A stretch of DNA of 64,000 nt from an uncultured Opitutia bacterium (GTDB taxonomy: Bacteria; Verrucomicrobiota; Verrucomicrobiia; Opitutales; Opitutaceae), in assembly GCA_903896015.1 (NCBI GenBank), contig CAITWF010000016.1, positions 85,392 to 149,391 on the forward strand, given 5' to 3'. Shown piece by piece: positions 42,793 to 52,013 of this stretch. The notes below the pieces were generated by a model that saw only the letters and a program-made list of their open reading frames with translations, made no database searches and was not told the origin of the DNA. Numbering within the stretch: position 1 is the stretch's first letter; each line of letters starts with the position of its first letter. The position numbers were made by a program, and so were the translations under genes.

Positions 42793-44295
42793 ATGAAAGC
42801 GCCGATCAAAAAAATATTTCTGTCCGTTGCCAGCGGGTGCGCGCTTGCGACGTTCGCCGCGTCTGCGCTGGCCCAAACCGCCGCCTTACCGCCTGCGTTG
42901 AAGCCGCCTCCGCCGGGCGCGTTCAGCAACGCGAGCCCGATCCTCTTCCGCGAAGGCGGCGCAGGATTGCCGCCGTATCCCGTGGTCGTCCGCGAGGAGA
43001 CACCGCCCGCGAAGGCCGCGCGGATGAAATGGTTTCACGACGCGCGCTTCGGGATTTTCATCCACTGGGGCGTCTACGCGGTACCGGCCAAGGGCGAATG
43101 GTATATGAGCAACGCCAAGGTGCCGCAGGCAACCTACCGCGCGTTTGCCAGGGATTTCACCGCCGCGAACTATGATCCGGCGGCGTGGGCCGCGCTCTTC
43201 GAAGAAGCCGGCGCAAAATACGTGGTCATCACCGCGAAGCACCACGACGGTTTCGCGCTATATGGCTCGAAGGTTTCCGATTGGAACGCCGTGAAAGTCG
43301 CCGCGGCGCAGCGCGATTTGTTGCAACCGCTCGCCGACGCCGTCCGCGCGCGCGGCATCAAGTTCGGACTCTATTACTCGCAGTCGCAGGACTGGAATAA
43401 TCCCGGCGGCGGCACCGGCAACCGCCCGGCTTGGGACGATGAGCAGAAGAAAGGTTCGTTCGATGACTACATCACGAAGATCGCCGTGCCGCAGGTGCGC
43501 GAGCTGCTTGAAAAATATCACCCCGCCTATCTTTTCTGGGACACCGAGTATGCGATGTCGCCGGAGCGGGCGCGGCCGTTTTTCGACGCGATCAGCGACT
43601 ATCCCGAGCTCATCGCCAACAACCGTCTCGGCGGCGGCGTCCTCGGCGACACCGCCACGCCGGAGCAGCGTATCGCCTTGGACGCCCTCGGCCGCCAGTT
43701 CGAAGTCTGCATGACGATCAATCGCTCGTGGGGCTACAACGCGACCGATCTCGAGTGGAAGTCCGCGCAGCAGCTCATCCGCAATCTCTCCGATATCACG
43801 AGCAGAGGCGGCAACTATCTCCTCAACGTCGGCCCCGACGCCGAGGGCATTATCCCCGAGCCCGAGGTCGAGCGCCTGAAAGCGATGGGCCGCTGGTTGA
43901 AGACGAACGGCGCCGCGATCTACGGCACCGAGGCCGGCCCGTATGCGAAGCCGCCCGAGTGGGGTCGCGTGACGCAGCGTTTCAACGCGAACGGTAGTTC
44001 GACTGTTTACGTCCATGTCTGGAACTGGCCCGCCAACGGCAAGATCGTCCTCCCCCGCGTGCAAGTCGCCGCTGTCTCCGGCAAACTCCTCGCCAACGGC
44101 GCCGCGGTGTCGTCCGCGGTTTCGCCCACGGGCTTGATCGTTACGCTCCGCGGCAGCGCGCCAGACGCCGACGTGTCCGTCGCCGCACTCGAGTTTCCCG
44201 CTCCGCTCCATGTCGCCGAAGACGTCATTCATCCGATCGATGCCAGCTCAGGCGGCACGCCGCTCGACCCAAGCGGCGGAAATCCGCCTAAGTAG
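42793..44295 (+). CDS. Secreted GH29 alpha-L-fucosidase, subtype B (second copy)
   Basis: 500 residues with a signal peptide (KKIFLSVASGCALATFAASALAQ). Barrel motifs are RFGIFIHWGVYAVPAKGEWY, VVITAKHHDGFALYGS, LYYSQSQDWNNPG, and the nucleophile strand PAYLFWDTEYA with Asp250. NYLLNVGPDAEGIIPEPE follows. The C-terminal beta-sandwich matches that of the gene at 39591. It is the fourth fucosidase of the run and follows the second subtype-A copy directly, so three GH29 genes stand in a row (B, A, B). Confidence 0.93.
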   Translation: MKAPIKKIFLSVASGCALATFAASALAQTAALPPALKPPPPGAFSNASPILFREGGAGLPPYPVVVREETPPAKAARMKWFHDARFGIFIHWGVYAVPAKGEWYMSNAKVPQATYRAFARDFTAANYDPAAWAALFEEAGAKYVVITAKHHDGFALYGSKVSDWNAVKVAAAQRDLLQPLADAVRARGIKFGLYYSQSQDWNNPGGGTGNRPAWDDEQKKGSFDDYITKIAVPQVRELLEKYHPAYLFWDTEYAMSPERARPFFDAISDYPELIANNRLGGGVLGDTATPEQRIALDALGRQFEVCMTINRSWGYNATDLEWKSAQQLIRNLSDITSRGGNYLLNVGPDAEGIIPEPEVERLKAMGRWLKTNGAAIYGTEAGPYAKPPEWGRVTQRFNANGSSTVYVHVWNWPANGKIVLPRVQVAAVSGKLLANGAAVSSAVSPTGLIVTLRGSAPDADVSVAALEFPAPLHVAEDVIHPIDASSGGTPLDPSGGNPPK

Positions 44296-44319
44296 GGCCC
44301 CACTCTTCTCCGTCCGATC

Positions 44320-45705
44320 ATGAACTCCGCTCCGCACTTTCTCCGTCACGCCCGCATTGCCGCGCAGCGATTGGGCCTGTTCGCGCTTGGCGCGACGGCC
44401 GCACTTGCCCAACCCCGCCCCGAGGATGAACCGTTGCCTCCTCCGCCGCCCGTTTACGCGGAATTCAAATTCGACTTCGGGTCCGGCAAGGCCTCCGCCG
44501 GCTTCACGCGCGTGACGGCCGAGGAAAATTATTCGACGGAAAAGGGCTACGGTTTCGATTTCCTGTCCAAGCCGGTCAGCGTCGTGCGCGGCGACGACGG
44601 CTTCGTGACGACGAACGAGTCGCCATTTTTCTTTTCCGTGAAGGCGCCCGAAGGAAATTATCGCATCACCGTCACGCTCGGCGATCCCCAGGGCGAGTCC
44701 GACACCACGATTCGCACCGAAGCGGGCCACCTCAATGCCGCGAGCATCAAGACCGCCGTCGCCAAATTGGTGACACGGACATTCTACGCCAACGTGCGCC
44801 GGCCGGAAATTTCCCCGCAACCGCCGCAAAACGCGCCCGGCGGATCGATCGTCCACATGTTTCTCGCGGGCGAGGCGGAGTCGCGGTGTTGGGACGAGAA
44901 ACTCACGATTGAATTCAACGGCGCGCACCCCTGCCTCTCCCGGCTGGAGATCGTGAGAGACGACGCGGTGCCCACGATTTTCGTCGCCGGCGATTCCACC
45001 GTCGGCGATCCGCGGCGCGGACCTGGCGGCAACTGGCCGACGCAGATGTGCCAGTGGTTCAAACCCACAATCTCCTTGTGCAACAGCGCCGAGGGCGGCG
45101 AGACCAGCAAAAGCTTCATCACGGGTCAGCGGATGGACAAGGTCCTCAGTCAAATGAAGGCCGGCGACTTCTTCCTCGTGCAGTTCGGCCACAACGACTC
45201 GAAGCCTCAGTGGCCGCAAACTTACACGGAGCCTGCGACGACGTTCAAAGCTTACCTTGGTGTCTTTCTCGCCGAGACGCGTCGGCGCGGCGCCACGCTC
45301 GTACTCGTGACGCCGATGGAGCGCCGCAACAACGGTGACACCGTCGGGCCGTGGGCGCGCGCGATGCGCGAGTTCGCCGCAGAAAATCGTGTGCCCCTCG
45401 TTGACCAGTGGGCGATGAGCAAAGAGCTGTGGACTGCACTCGGGCCGAAGGTCGGCACAGCGTTCGGCGATCAAACGCATCTCAGCGGCTATGGCGGCTA
45501 TCTGCTCTCGAAGCTGATCATCCGTGGCATCAAGGCCAACGTGCCGGCGCTCGCAAACTTTGTGGCGGACGATTTCACGGACATGGATCCCGCGCACCCC
45601 GAGCCGCCGCCGGACTACCTGAAGCAATCCCCCGGGCCGGGCGTGCCGGTCCGGGGTGGGCGCGGCGCCAGCACGCCACCGACAACCGGCAGCACGGCCC
45701 CATGA
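44320..45705 (+). CDS. Secreted rhamnogalacturonan acetylesterase (CE12-type) with N-terminal galactose-binding-like domain
   Basis: 461 residues. The signal peptide is followed by a Pro-rich hinge (LPPPPPVY). Residues about 45-215 form a beta-sandwich (YAEFKFDFGSGKASAGF, YRITVTLGDPQGESDTT, LTIEFNGAHPCLSRLEI) like the accessory domain of RGAE-type esterases. The SGNH catalytic domain follows: FVAGDSTVGDP, QFGHNDSKP and GDQTHLSGYGGYLL. A Gly/Arg/Thr/Pro tail ends the protein (VRGGRGASTPPTTG). Expected to deacetylate rhamnogalacturonan I. Its TGA overlaps an ATG at 45702 that leads in frame into the next GH28 gene. Confidence 0.9.
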   Translation: MNSAPHFLRHARIAAQRLGLFALGATAALAQPRPEDEPLPPPPPVYAEFKFDFGSGKASAGFTRVTAEENYSTEKGYGFDFLSKPVSVVRGDDGFVTTNESPFFFSVKAPEGNYRITVTLGDPQGESDTTIRTEAGHLNAASIKTAVAKLVTRTFYANVRRPEISPQPPQNAPGGSIVHMFLAGEAESRCWDEKLTIEFNGAHPCLSRLEIVRDDAVPTIFVAGDSTVGDPRRGPGGNWPTQMCQWFKPTISLCNSAEGGETSKSFITGQRMDKVLSQMKAGDFFLVQFGHNDSKPQWPQTYTEPATTFKAYLGVFLAETRRRGATLVLVTPMERRNNGDTVGPWARAMREFAAENRVPLVDQWAMSKELWTALGPKVGTAFGDQTHLSGYGGYLLSKLIIRGIKANVPALANFVADDFTDMDPAHPEPPPDYLKQSPGPGVPVRGGRGASTPPTTGSTAP

Positions 45706-45863
45706 AAACCAACTCCGTCGCCGACACATTTTGTCTGGGCGCTCTCCCGCTTGCCGCCGTCGCCGTGCCGCAGTCCGCGCGTGGTCGTGCCGTATGCGCA
45801 GGCAGAAGCTCGCCGTGCCCAAACCCATCACAGTCGCCTTCGGATAATAGTTTCACGCACCAA

Positions 45864-47273
45864 ATGAGATCATTCCTCCTTTCACTCGCATTTTTTTGCG
45901 CCGGGCTTGGGACTGCCGTAGCCGCCGAACCCAAACCCTACGTTGTGTCCGACCTTGGCGCCGTGGGCGACGGGCACACGGTCAACACCCGCGCCCTCCA
46001 AGCCGCGATCGATCGTTGCGCGGCGGAGGGCGGCGGCATCCTCGTGATTCCGCAGGGCACCTTCGTGAGCGGTGCGCTCTACTTCAAACCAGGGGTGAAC
46101 CTGCGCGTCGAAAAAGACGCCGTCCTGAAAAGCACGACGGTGATGGCCGACTTCCCGCCCATCTACACCCGCTGGGAAGGCATCGAACGCTATTGGACGT
46201 CGGCGTTTCTAAACTTCATCGGCCTGAAAAATGTCGAGGTCACCGGCGAAGGCACAATCGATGGCTCGGGCGACGCGTGGGCCGGTTTCGGCGAGCGTAC
46301 ACGGCCGGCGGGTGGTGCGTCACGTGGCCCGCGACCCGCCGCCGATCCAATCTTGTCCGCACCCGTTCCGACCGTGCGCGAGGTTTACGGTGCGGCCCCG
46401 CCTACGACCGGGACACTGGGCCTCGCGCCCGATCCGGCGAAGCTGCCCGCGATCAACGCCGCCGGCCTCGTGCTGCCCCGCGCCGGCGCGCTGAGCCCGC
46501 CCCGCGCGCTCGTGTTTCAAAACTGCACCGGTGTGCGCGTTTCCGGGCTCACGCTGAAAAACCAAGCGCGCTGGGGCTACGTCTTCCTTTATTGCGAAAA
46601 TGTCGTCGCCGAAAACCTCATCGCGCGCGCCGAGCATTACATCCCGAGTTCCGACAGCATGGACGTCGATTCCTGCCGGCACGTGCTCATCACCGGCTGC
46701 GACTTTGACTGCAACGACGACTGCATCTCGATCAAGTCGGGCAAGGACGATGACGGGCGGCGCGTCGGCCTTCCCTGTGACGACCTCGTCATCGAGAAGA
46801 CGCGCTTCGCCTATGGCCACGGCGGCGCGTCGATGGGTAGCGAGACCTCCGGCGACATCCGCAATGTCGAAGTGCGCGATTGCGTCGGCGAAGCCGGCAA
46901 CTGGGCGCCCATTCGATTCAAGACTCAGCCAAGCCGCGGCGGGATCGTGGAAAACATCACCTACCGCAACGTCGAGCTGCGCGGCGTGAAACAAGCATTC
47001 GAATTCGATCTTGAGTGGAACATGCGCATAAACACCGCCGGCGATGCGCGCATGCCGCCCATCGTGCGCAACGTGAAACTCATTAACGTCCATGGCACCG
47101 CGTCGTCGGTCGGGCGAATCCACGGCCTGAGGGACAGTTTCATCGACGGCGTCGTATTTGAAAACTGCGCGATCACGGCACAACACGGACTCGTCATCGA
47201 CAACGCGCGTAACGTCGACACCACCGGCCTCGCGCTGCAAGTCGCCGAGGGCGAGGCGATCATCCGGAAATAG
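45864..47273 (+). CDS. Secreted GH28-family polygalacturonase
   Basis: 469 residues from ATG 45864, which begins a textbook signal peptide (MRSFLLSLAFFCAGLGTAVA). The beta-helix opens VVSDLGAVGDGHTVNTRALQAAID. GH28 catalytic elements are SSDSMDVDSC (Asp), DCNDDCISIKSG (Asp-Asp) and AYGHGGASMGSE (the GHG histidine), with PIRFKTQ near the usual RIK position. A Pro/Ala/Arg-rich insert (residues about 142-205) sits between GTIDGSGDAW and the next coil, as in the first GH28. The frame is open back to ATG 45702, which would add 54 residues before the signal peptide. It seems the more canonical of the two GH28 enzymes. Confidence 0.9.
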   Translation: MRSFLLSLAFFCAGLGTAVAAEPKPYVVSDLGAVGDGHTVNTRALQAAIDRCAAEGGGILVIPQGTFVSGALYFKPGVNLRVEKDAVLKSTTVMADFPPIYTRWEGIERYWTSAFLNFIGLKNVEVTGEGTIDGSGDAWAGFGERTRPAGGASRGPRPAADPILSAPVPTVREVYGAAPPTTGTLGLAPDPAKLPAINAAGLVLPRAGALSPPRALVFQNCTGVRVSGLTLKNQARWGYVFLYCENVVAENLIARAEHYIPSSDSMDVDSCRHVLITGCDFDCNDDCISIKSGKDDDGRRVGLPCDDLVIEKTRFAYGHGGASMGSETSGDIRNVEVRDCVGEAGNWAPIRFKTQPSRGGIVENITYRNVELRGVKQAFEFDLEWNMRINTAGDARMPPIVRNVKLINVHGTASSVGRIHGLRDSFIDGVVFENCAITAQHGLVIDNARNVDTTGLALQVAEGEAIIRK

Positions 47274-47286
47274 AACCACCTTACAG

Positions 47287-49698
47287 ATGAAAAACCCGTT
47301 CCTCCGCTCCGCACTCGCGCTTGCTCTGTTCGGTGGCGCGCTCACGGCGCTTGCCATGGCACCGAAGCCCGTGCCGCCCCATGCGCGCGAGACGCTCTCG
47401 TTCGATCCGGGCTGGCGTTTTCTGAAGGGCGATGCGCCCGGCGCGGAGCAGTCCACGTTTGCTGACGCCGCGTGGCGCACGCTCGACGTCCCGCACGACT
47501 GGAGCATCGAGGGGCCCTTCGAAGAGAAAGCCCCGACCAGCGGAGCCGGCGCATTCTTGCCGAGCGGTGTCGCGTGGTATCGGAAGCATTTTTCGCTGCC
47601 CGCGCGCGCGGTGGGTCGTCGGGTATTCATCGAATTTGACGGCGTGATGCAGAACAGCGACGTGTGGATCAACGGTCACCTCCTCGGGCACCGGCCCTTT
47701 GGCTACGTGAGTTTTTGCTACGAGCTCACTGACTATCTCAACCTCGGCGACAACGCGACCAATGTGCTCGCCGTACGCACCGATACGTCCTTCCAGCCCG
47801 CCTCACGTTGGTATTCCGGGGCGGGAATTTATCGCCACGTCCGGCTCGTGACGACCAGCCCAGTGCATATCGATCACGACGGAGCCTTCGTTACGACGCC
47901 GAAGATTTTTCAAGGGCTCGCGACGGTTCGAGTGACCGGCAGAGCCGTAAATCAATCGACCACGCCTCGGGATCTGACGTTGGATATCTCCATCATCCGG
48001 CCTGACGGCACGAAGGTCGGATCTGGCTCGTCTGCCACACTGCACGTCGAAGCCGGGCGATCAATCGACCTCATGGCGGAACTGAGCGCGTTCAAAGCCC
48101 AGCTTTGGAGCCCCGAATCGCCCTCGCTTTATCAGGCCGTCGTGCGCTTGCGTTCAGGCAACGAAACCCTCGACGAACGGTCGGAGACTTTCGGCATTCG
48201 CGATGCGCATTTCGAGTCGGCCACTGGCTTTTGGCTGAACGGAAAGAATCTCAAACTCCTCGGAGCCTGCGTGCATCAGGACGGCGGGGCATTCGGCTCT
48301 GCCGTGCCCGTCGCCGTGTGGGAACAGCGCCTGATGGCGCTCCGCGAAATTGGCGTCAATGCCCTCCGCACCGCGCACAACCCGCCCGATCCCTCGTTTC
48401 TCGATCTCTGCGACCGCCTGGGCTTTCTCGTGATGGATGAACTGTTCGACTGCTGGACCGTCGGCAAGCCCGGCCTCGATGGGCAGGCGCTCAAAGACTA
48501 TCACCTCTTTTTCAACGAGTGGTCGGGGACCGATGCGCGCGACACCGTAAAGCGCGACCGCAATCATCCCAGCGTCATCCTCTGGAGTTCCGGCAATGAA
48601 ATCCACGACACCCCGCAGGAGGAGAAAGCAAAGCAGATTCTGGCCGGACTCGTGCAGGTCTTCCACGAAAACGATCCGACGCGACCGGTCACCCAGGCGC
48701 TCTTTCGCCCGAACGTCAGCCACGACTACACCAACGGCCTCGCCGACCTCCTCGACGTGATCGGCACCAACTACCGCGACACCGAACTCATCGCCGCGTG
48801 GCGCGCGAAGCCTGGTCGAAAAATCATCGGCACGGAGCAGCAGCACGATCGGCGCACCTGGCTCACGTTGCGCGACACGCCCGCCGAAGCCGGCCAGTTT
48901 CTCTGGACGGGTGTCGACTACCTCGGCGAATCGCGGCAGTGGCCGACCGTTTCCACCGGCGCCGGCCTAGTCGATCGCACCGGCGCGATCAAGCCGTTGG
49001 GCCGCGAGCGGCAGAGCTGGTGGAGCGAAAAGCCGATGGTTGCCATCGCGCGCCGTGTCGCACCCACGCAGTTTGCCCAGGGCGATCCGGGCTTCGTCCC
49101 GCTCAATCGTCGGCAGGTGCAGTTCGCCGACTGGTCACCCGCCAACCGCGAACCACATGACGAAAACATCGAGGTCTACAGCAACTGCGGGTCCGTCGAG
49201 CTCTTCCTCGATGATCGCTCGCTCGGCGCGCTGCCAATCAATGCCGATGCTTCGCCCCGCGCGTGGAAGGTGCCATTTGCGCCCGGCACGCTGCGGGCTG
49301 TCGCAAAGAACCACGGCCAGACCGTCGCCACCGAGGAACTGCGCACTGCCGGCGCGCCGGCGAAAATCGTGCTCGCGACGAATCGCGCGCGCCTCTCGCT
49401 GAGCTTCGATGATGTCGCGGTCGTCACCGCGCTGATCGTCGACGCGCAGGGCGCGGTTGTGCCGGGAGCGAGTTACGGGATTTCGTTTTCCGTGAAAGGC
49501 CCCGGTGCCGTCGTCGCTGTCGACAACGCCGACGCCGCCAGCCACGAATCGTTTCAAACGAGCGAGCGGCACGCGTTCCAAGGCCGGGCCATAGCGTTCG
49601 TGAAGGCCGGCGCAGCCAGCGGCCAAATCAAGCTCACGGCGTCTGCCCCCGGCCTCACGAGCGGAACGATCGTGCTCGAGGCGAGCAACGCTCGCTAG
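47287..49698 (+). CDS. Secreted GH2-family beta-galactosidase-like enzyme
   Basis: 803 residues with a signal peptide (MKNPFLRSALALALFGGALTALA). The N-terminal jelly-roll domain has LDVPHDWSIEGPF, VAWYRKHFSLP and RVFIEFDGVMQNSDVWINGH. The barrel follows: GACVHQDGGAFGSAVP, ALRTAHNPPDPSFLDLCDRLG, and the acid/base motif LWSSGNEIH with Glu438. The nucleophile is probably Glu517 in IIGTEQQHD. C-terminal beta-domains resemble those of bacterial GH2 beta-galactosidases. It is the last gene of the 24 kb run and would trim galactose side chains, typical of rhamnogalacturonan I; the exact sugar is not certain. Confidence 0.9.
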   Translation: MKNPFLRSALALALFGGALTALAMAPKPVPPHARETLSFDPGWRFLKGDAPGAEQSTFADAAWRTLDVPHDWSIEGPFEEKAPTSGAGAFLPSGVAWYRKHFSLPARAVGRRVFIEFDGVMQNSDVWINGHLLGHRPFGYVSFCYELTDYLNLGDNATNVLAVRTDTSFQPASRWYSGAGIYRHVRLVTTSPVHIDHDGAFVTTPKIFQGLATVRVTGRAVNQSTTPRDLTLDISIIRPDGTKVGSGSSATLHVEAGRSIDLMAELSAFKAQLWSPESPSLYQAVVRLRSGNETLDERSETFGIRDAHFESATGFWLNGKNLKLLGACVHQDGGAFGSAVPVAVWEQRLMALREIGVNALRTAHNPPDPSFLDLCDRLGFLVMDELFDCWTVGKPGLDGQALKDYHLFFNEWSGTDARDTVKRDRNHPSVILWSSGNEIHDTPQEEKAKQILAGLVQVFHENDPTRPVTQALFRPNVSHDYTNGLADLLDVIGTNYRDTELIAAWRAKPGRKIIGTEQQHDRRTWLTLRDTPAEAGQFLWTGVDYLGESRQWPTVSTGAGLVDRTGAIKPLGRERQSWWSEKPMVAIARRVAPTQFAQGDPGFVPLNRRQVQFADWSPANREPHDENIEVYSNCGSVELFLDDRSLGALPINADASPRAWKVPFAPGTLRAVAKNHGQTVATEELRTAGAPAKIVLATNRARLSLSFDDVAVVTALIVDAQGAVVPGASYGISFSVKGPGAVVAVDNADAASHESFQTSERHAFQGRAIAFVKAGAASGQIKLTASAPGLTSGTIVLEASNAR

Positions 49699-49775
49699 TT
49701 GCGCGCGTCTGGCGTGGAACGTGCAACCGATTTCAACGGTTGCGCGCACCACCAACCGTCTCTTCTTTTTTCCCA

Positions 49776-50948
49776 ATGTCCATGACCCACCTCGCCTGCA
49801 CGCTGTGCGGCAAAGTCCACGATGCCTCTGTTCCGCAGAACGTTTCGACGTGCTGCAGCAAGCCGCTGTTCGCGCACTACGACCTCGCCGCCGCCGCGAA
49901 GACGATGACAAAGGAGTCGCTCCGCTCCCGCGGGAAATCGCTGTGGCGTTACCGGGAGGTGCTGCCGGTGAAAAGCGAAACCGACATCGTTACACTCGGC
50001 GAAGGCTGGACGCCACTGCTGCCCGCCCCGCGCCTCGGCGCGAAGCACGGCCTCACGAAACTCTTCATCAAGGACGAGGCGCAGAACCCGACCGCCAGCT
50101 TCAAGGCGCGCGGCATGACCGCCGCCGTCTCGATGGCGAAGCAGTTCGGCCTGAAAAAACTCGCCGTGCCCTCCGCCGGCAACGCCGCTGGCGCCCTCGC
50201 CGCCTACGCCGCGCGCGCCGGGATGGAAGCGCACATTTTCATGCCGAGGGATACGCCCAAGGCCAACATTATCGAGTGCGAGCAGATGGGTGCACACGTC
50301 ACGTTGATTAACGGCCTCATCACCGACTGCGGCGCCGAGGTGGCGAAGCGCAAGGTGGCCGAGGGCTGGTTCGATGTTTCCACGCTCAAGGAACCCTATC
50401 GCGCCGAGGGCAAGAAGACGCTCGGCTACGAACTCGCCGAGCAACTCGACTGGAAATTGCCCGATGTCATTCTCTATCCCACCGGCGGCGGCACCGGCCT
50501 CATCGGCATGTGGAAAGCCTTCGACGAGATGGAAAAAATGGGCCTCATCGCCCCCGGCGCGAAACGCCCCCGCATGTATACCGTGCAGGCCAGCGGCTGT
50601 CAGCCGATCGTCCGCGCTTTCGAAGCCAACGAAAAATTTGCCGCCGAACACCTCGGGGCGACGACGAAGGCCTCCGGCCTCCGCGTGCCCAAGGCGATCG
50701 GTGACTTCCTCATGCTGGAGGCGCTCCACAAATCCGGCGGCGGCGCGATCGCCATCCCGGACGAAGACATGATTACCTGCACGAAAGAAGTCGGCGCCGC
50801 CGAAGGCGTGTTCACCGCGCCCGAGGGTGCGGCGTGCTATGCGGCGCTGAAAGTCCTGCTCGCGCAGAAGAAGGTTTCACCCGACGAAACGGTCGTGCTT
50901 TTCAACACCAGCACCGGCTTAAAATACCTCGAGTGCTATGGCGGGTGA
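49776..50948 (+). CDS. thrC: Threonine synthase
   Basis: PLP-dependent enzyme making L-threonine from O-phosphohomoserine, 390 residues. The N-terminus has a cysteine-rich knuckle (CTLCGKVHD with a later CCSKPLF) seen in one threonine synthase class. TLGEGWTPLLPAPRL leads into the PLP lysine segment KDEAQNPTASFKARG. VPSAGNAAGALAAYA and PTGGGTGLIGMWKAF complete the phosphate-binding sites. The start at 49776 (MSMTHLACTLCG) was preferred over an ATG 12 codons upstream. No hom or thrB is nearby, and it stands apart from the gene run upstream. Confidence 0.93.
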   Translation: MSMTHLACTLCGKVHDASVPQNVSTCCSKPLFAHYDLAAAAKTMTKESLRSRGKSLWRYREVLPVKSETDIVTLGEGWTPLLPAPRLGAKHGLTKLFIKDEAQNPTASFKARGMTAAVSMAKQFGLKKLAVPSAGNAAGALAAYAARAGMEAHIFMPRDTPKANIIECEQMGAHVTLINGLITDCGAEVAKRKVAEGWFDVSTLKEPYRAEGKKTLGYELAEQLDWKLPDVILYPTGGGTGLIGMWKAFDEMEKMGLIAPGAKRPRMYTVQASGCQPIVRAFEANEKFAAEHLGATTKASGLRVPKAIGDFLMLEALHKSGGGAIAIPDEDMITCTKEVGAAEGVFTAPEGAACYAALKVLLAQKKVSPDETVVLFNTSTGLKYLECYGG

Positions 50949-50975
50949 ACGCGCCGGGTCGCCGACCACGCGCAT

Positions 50976-51968
50976 TCACGCGGTCAACGCAGCCTCAAGC
51001 TCCCGAGCATAGTTCGCCTTGGCGGTCGCCGACAGGTCGGCCACCTCGAATCCGTTTCGCGCGATCCGCACCAGTGTCGCGCGATCGAGTCCAGCTTCTC
51101 TCGCAAGCGCAGCGTATTCGTCGTTGAGCCGGTTACCAAATAGCATCGGATCGTCCGTGCTCACCGTGCAGCGCACACCCGCGTCGAGAAAACGTTTGAT
51201 CGGGTGCGCTGACATCGAAGGCACGGCGAGGAGCTTTACGTTGCTAATCGGCGTCATGTCGAGCGTCACCCCGCGCGCGCGCAGCAGTTGGAGCACCGCT
51301 GGGTCGTCGATCGCGGAAAGTCCATGCTGCACGCGGTGCACGCCGAGATATTCCACGGCACGCCGCACATCTGCCGCCGAAGCGAATTCGCCAGCATGTG
51401 CCTTGGTGACCTTGCCCAGCGACCGCGCGCGTGTCCAGACCTCGGCGGTCCACGGTTGAAATTCCGGCCGCTCAAAGCCGTGTAGATCGACGCCGGCAAT
51501 TTCGTCCCACGCGATTGCCTCGTCCACAATCTTCGCCAGCGGGCCCACATAGTGATCGCGAAACATTCCGAGGAAGAGGCGGAACTCAAGGCCGGCGGGC
51601 ACCGCCGCGCGAATCGCCCGGGCAATTTCGCGGAACGGCACATCACCTATGCGCTCAGCGGTGCCGAGATGAAAACTGGCCTCGAGGTAGACAACGTTCT
51701 GCGCCACCACGTCGGCAAACACCCGGCGACAACTCTCGTAGTAATTTTCCGGGGAGACGAACCACTTGAAAAAATATCGATCAAACTGCTCCTGAAATTG
51801 GGCGAAGTCCGTGAACCTAAAATCCGGCCGCCAGTAGGCGGGAGGGGTTCCGAAATATTCCGGATCAATCCGGCGCGCGAGTTCGAGCGGCAACGAACCT
51901 TCGAGATGCAGGTGCGTTTCGGTTTTTGGGAGGCGCTGCACAAACGCAGCAAGATCGACGGCGGGCAT
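50976..51968 (-). CDS. Adenosine deaminase family protein
   Basis: 330 residues. Zinc-dependent aminohydrolase motifs are all present: KTETHLHLEGSLP (HxH metal ligands), HAGEFASA (catalytic Glu and ligand His), RVQHGLSAIDDP (His) and CTVSTDDPMLF (Asp ligand). It converts adenosine to inosine, or a related purine such as adenine; the subgroup cannot be fixed by eye. The start at 51968 (MPAVDLAAFVQRLPKTETH) fits the family. It is divergent from the nucleosidase gene across 45 bp and convergent with threonine synthase. With the nucleosidase and permease it suggests a purine salvage module. Confidence 0.92.
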   Translation of the reverse strand: MPAVDLAAFVQRLPKTETHLHLEGSLPLELARRIDPEYFGTPPAYWRPDFRFTDFAQFQEQFDRYFFKWFVSPENYYESCRRVFADVVAQNVVYLEASFHLGTAERIGDVPFREIARAIRAAVPAGLEFRLFLGMFRDHYVGPLAKIVDEAIAWDEIAGVDLHGFERPEFQPWTAEVWTRARSLGKVTKAHAGEFASAADVRRAVEYLGVHRVQHGLSAIDDPAVLQLLRARGVTLDMTPISNVKLLAVPSMSAHPIKRFLDAGVRCTVSTDDPMLFGNRLNDEYAALAREAGLDRATLVRIARNGFEVADLSATAKANYARELEAALTA

Positions 51969-52013
51969 GGGCAACCGGGTATTCAGCAGTTGCCTGGCGC
52001 CCGTGCAAGCGGC

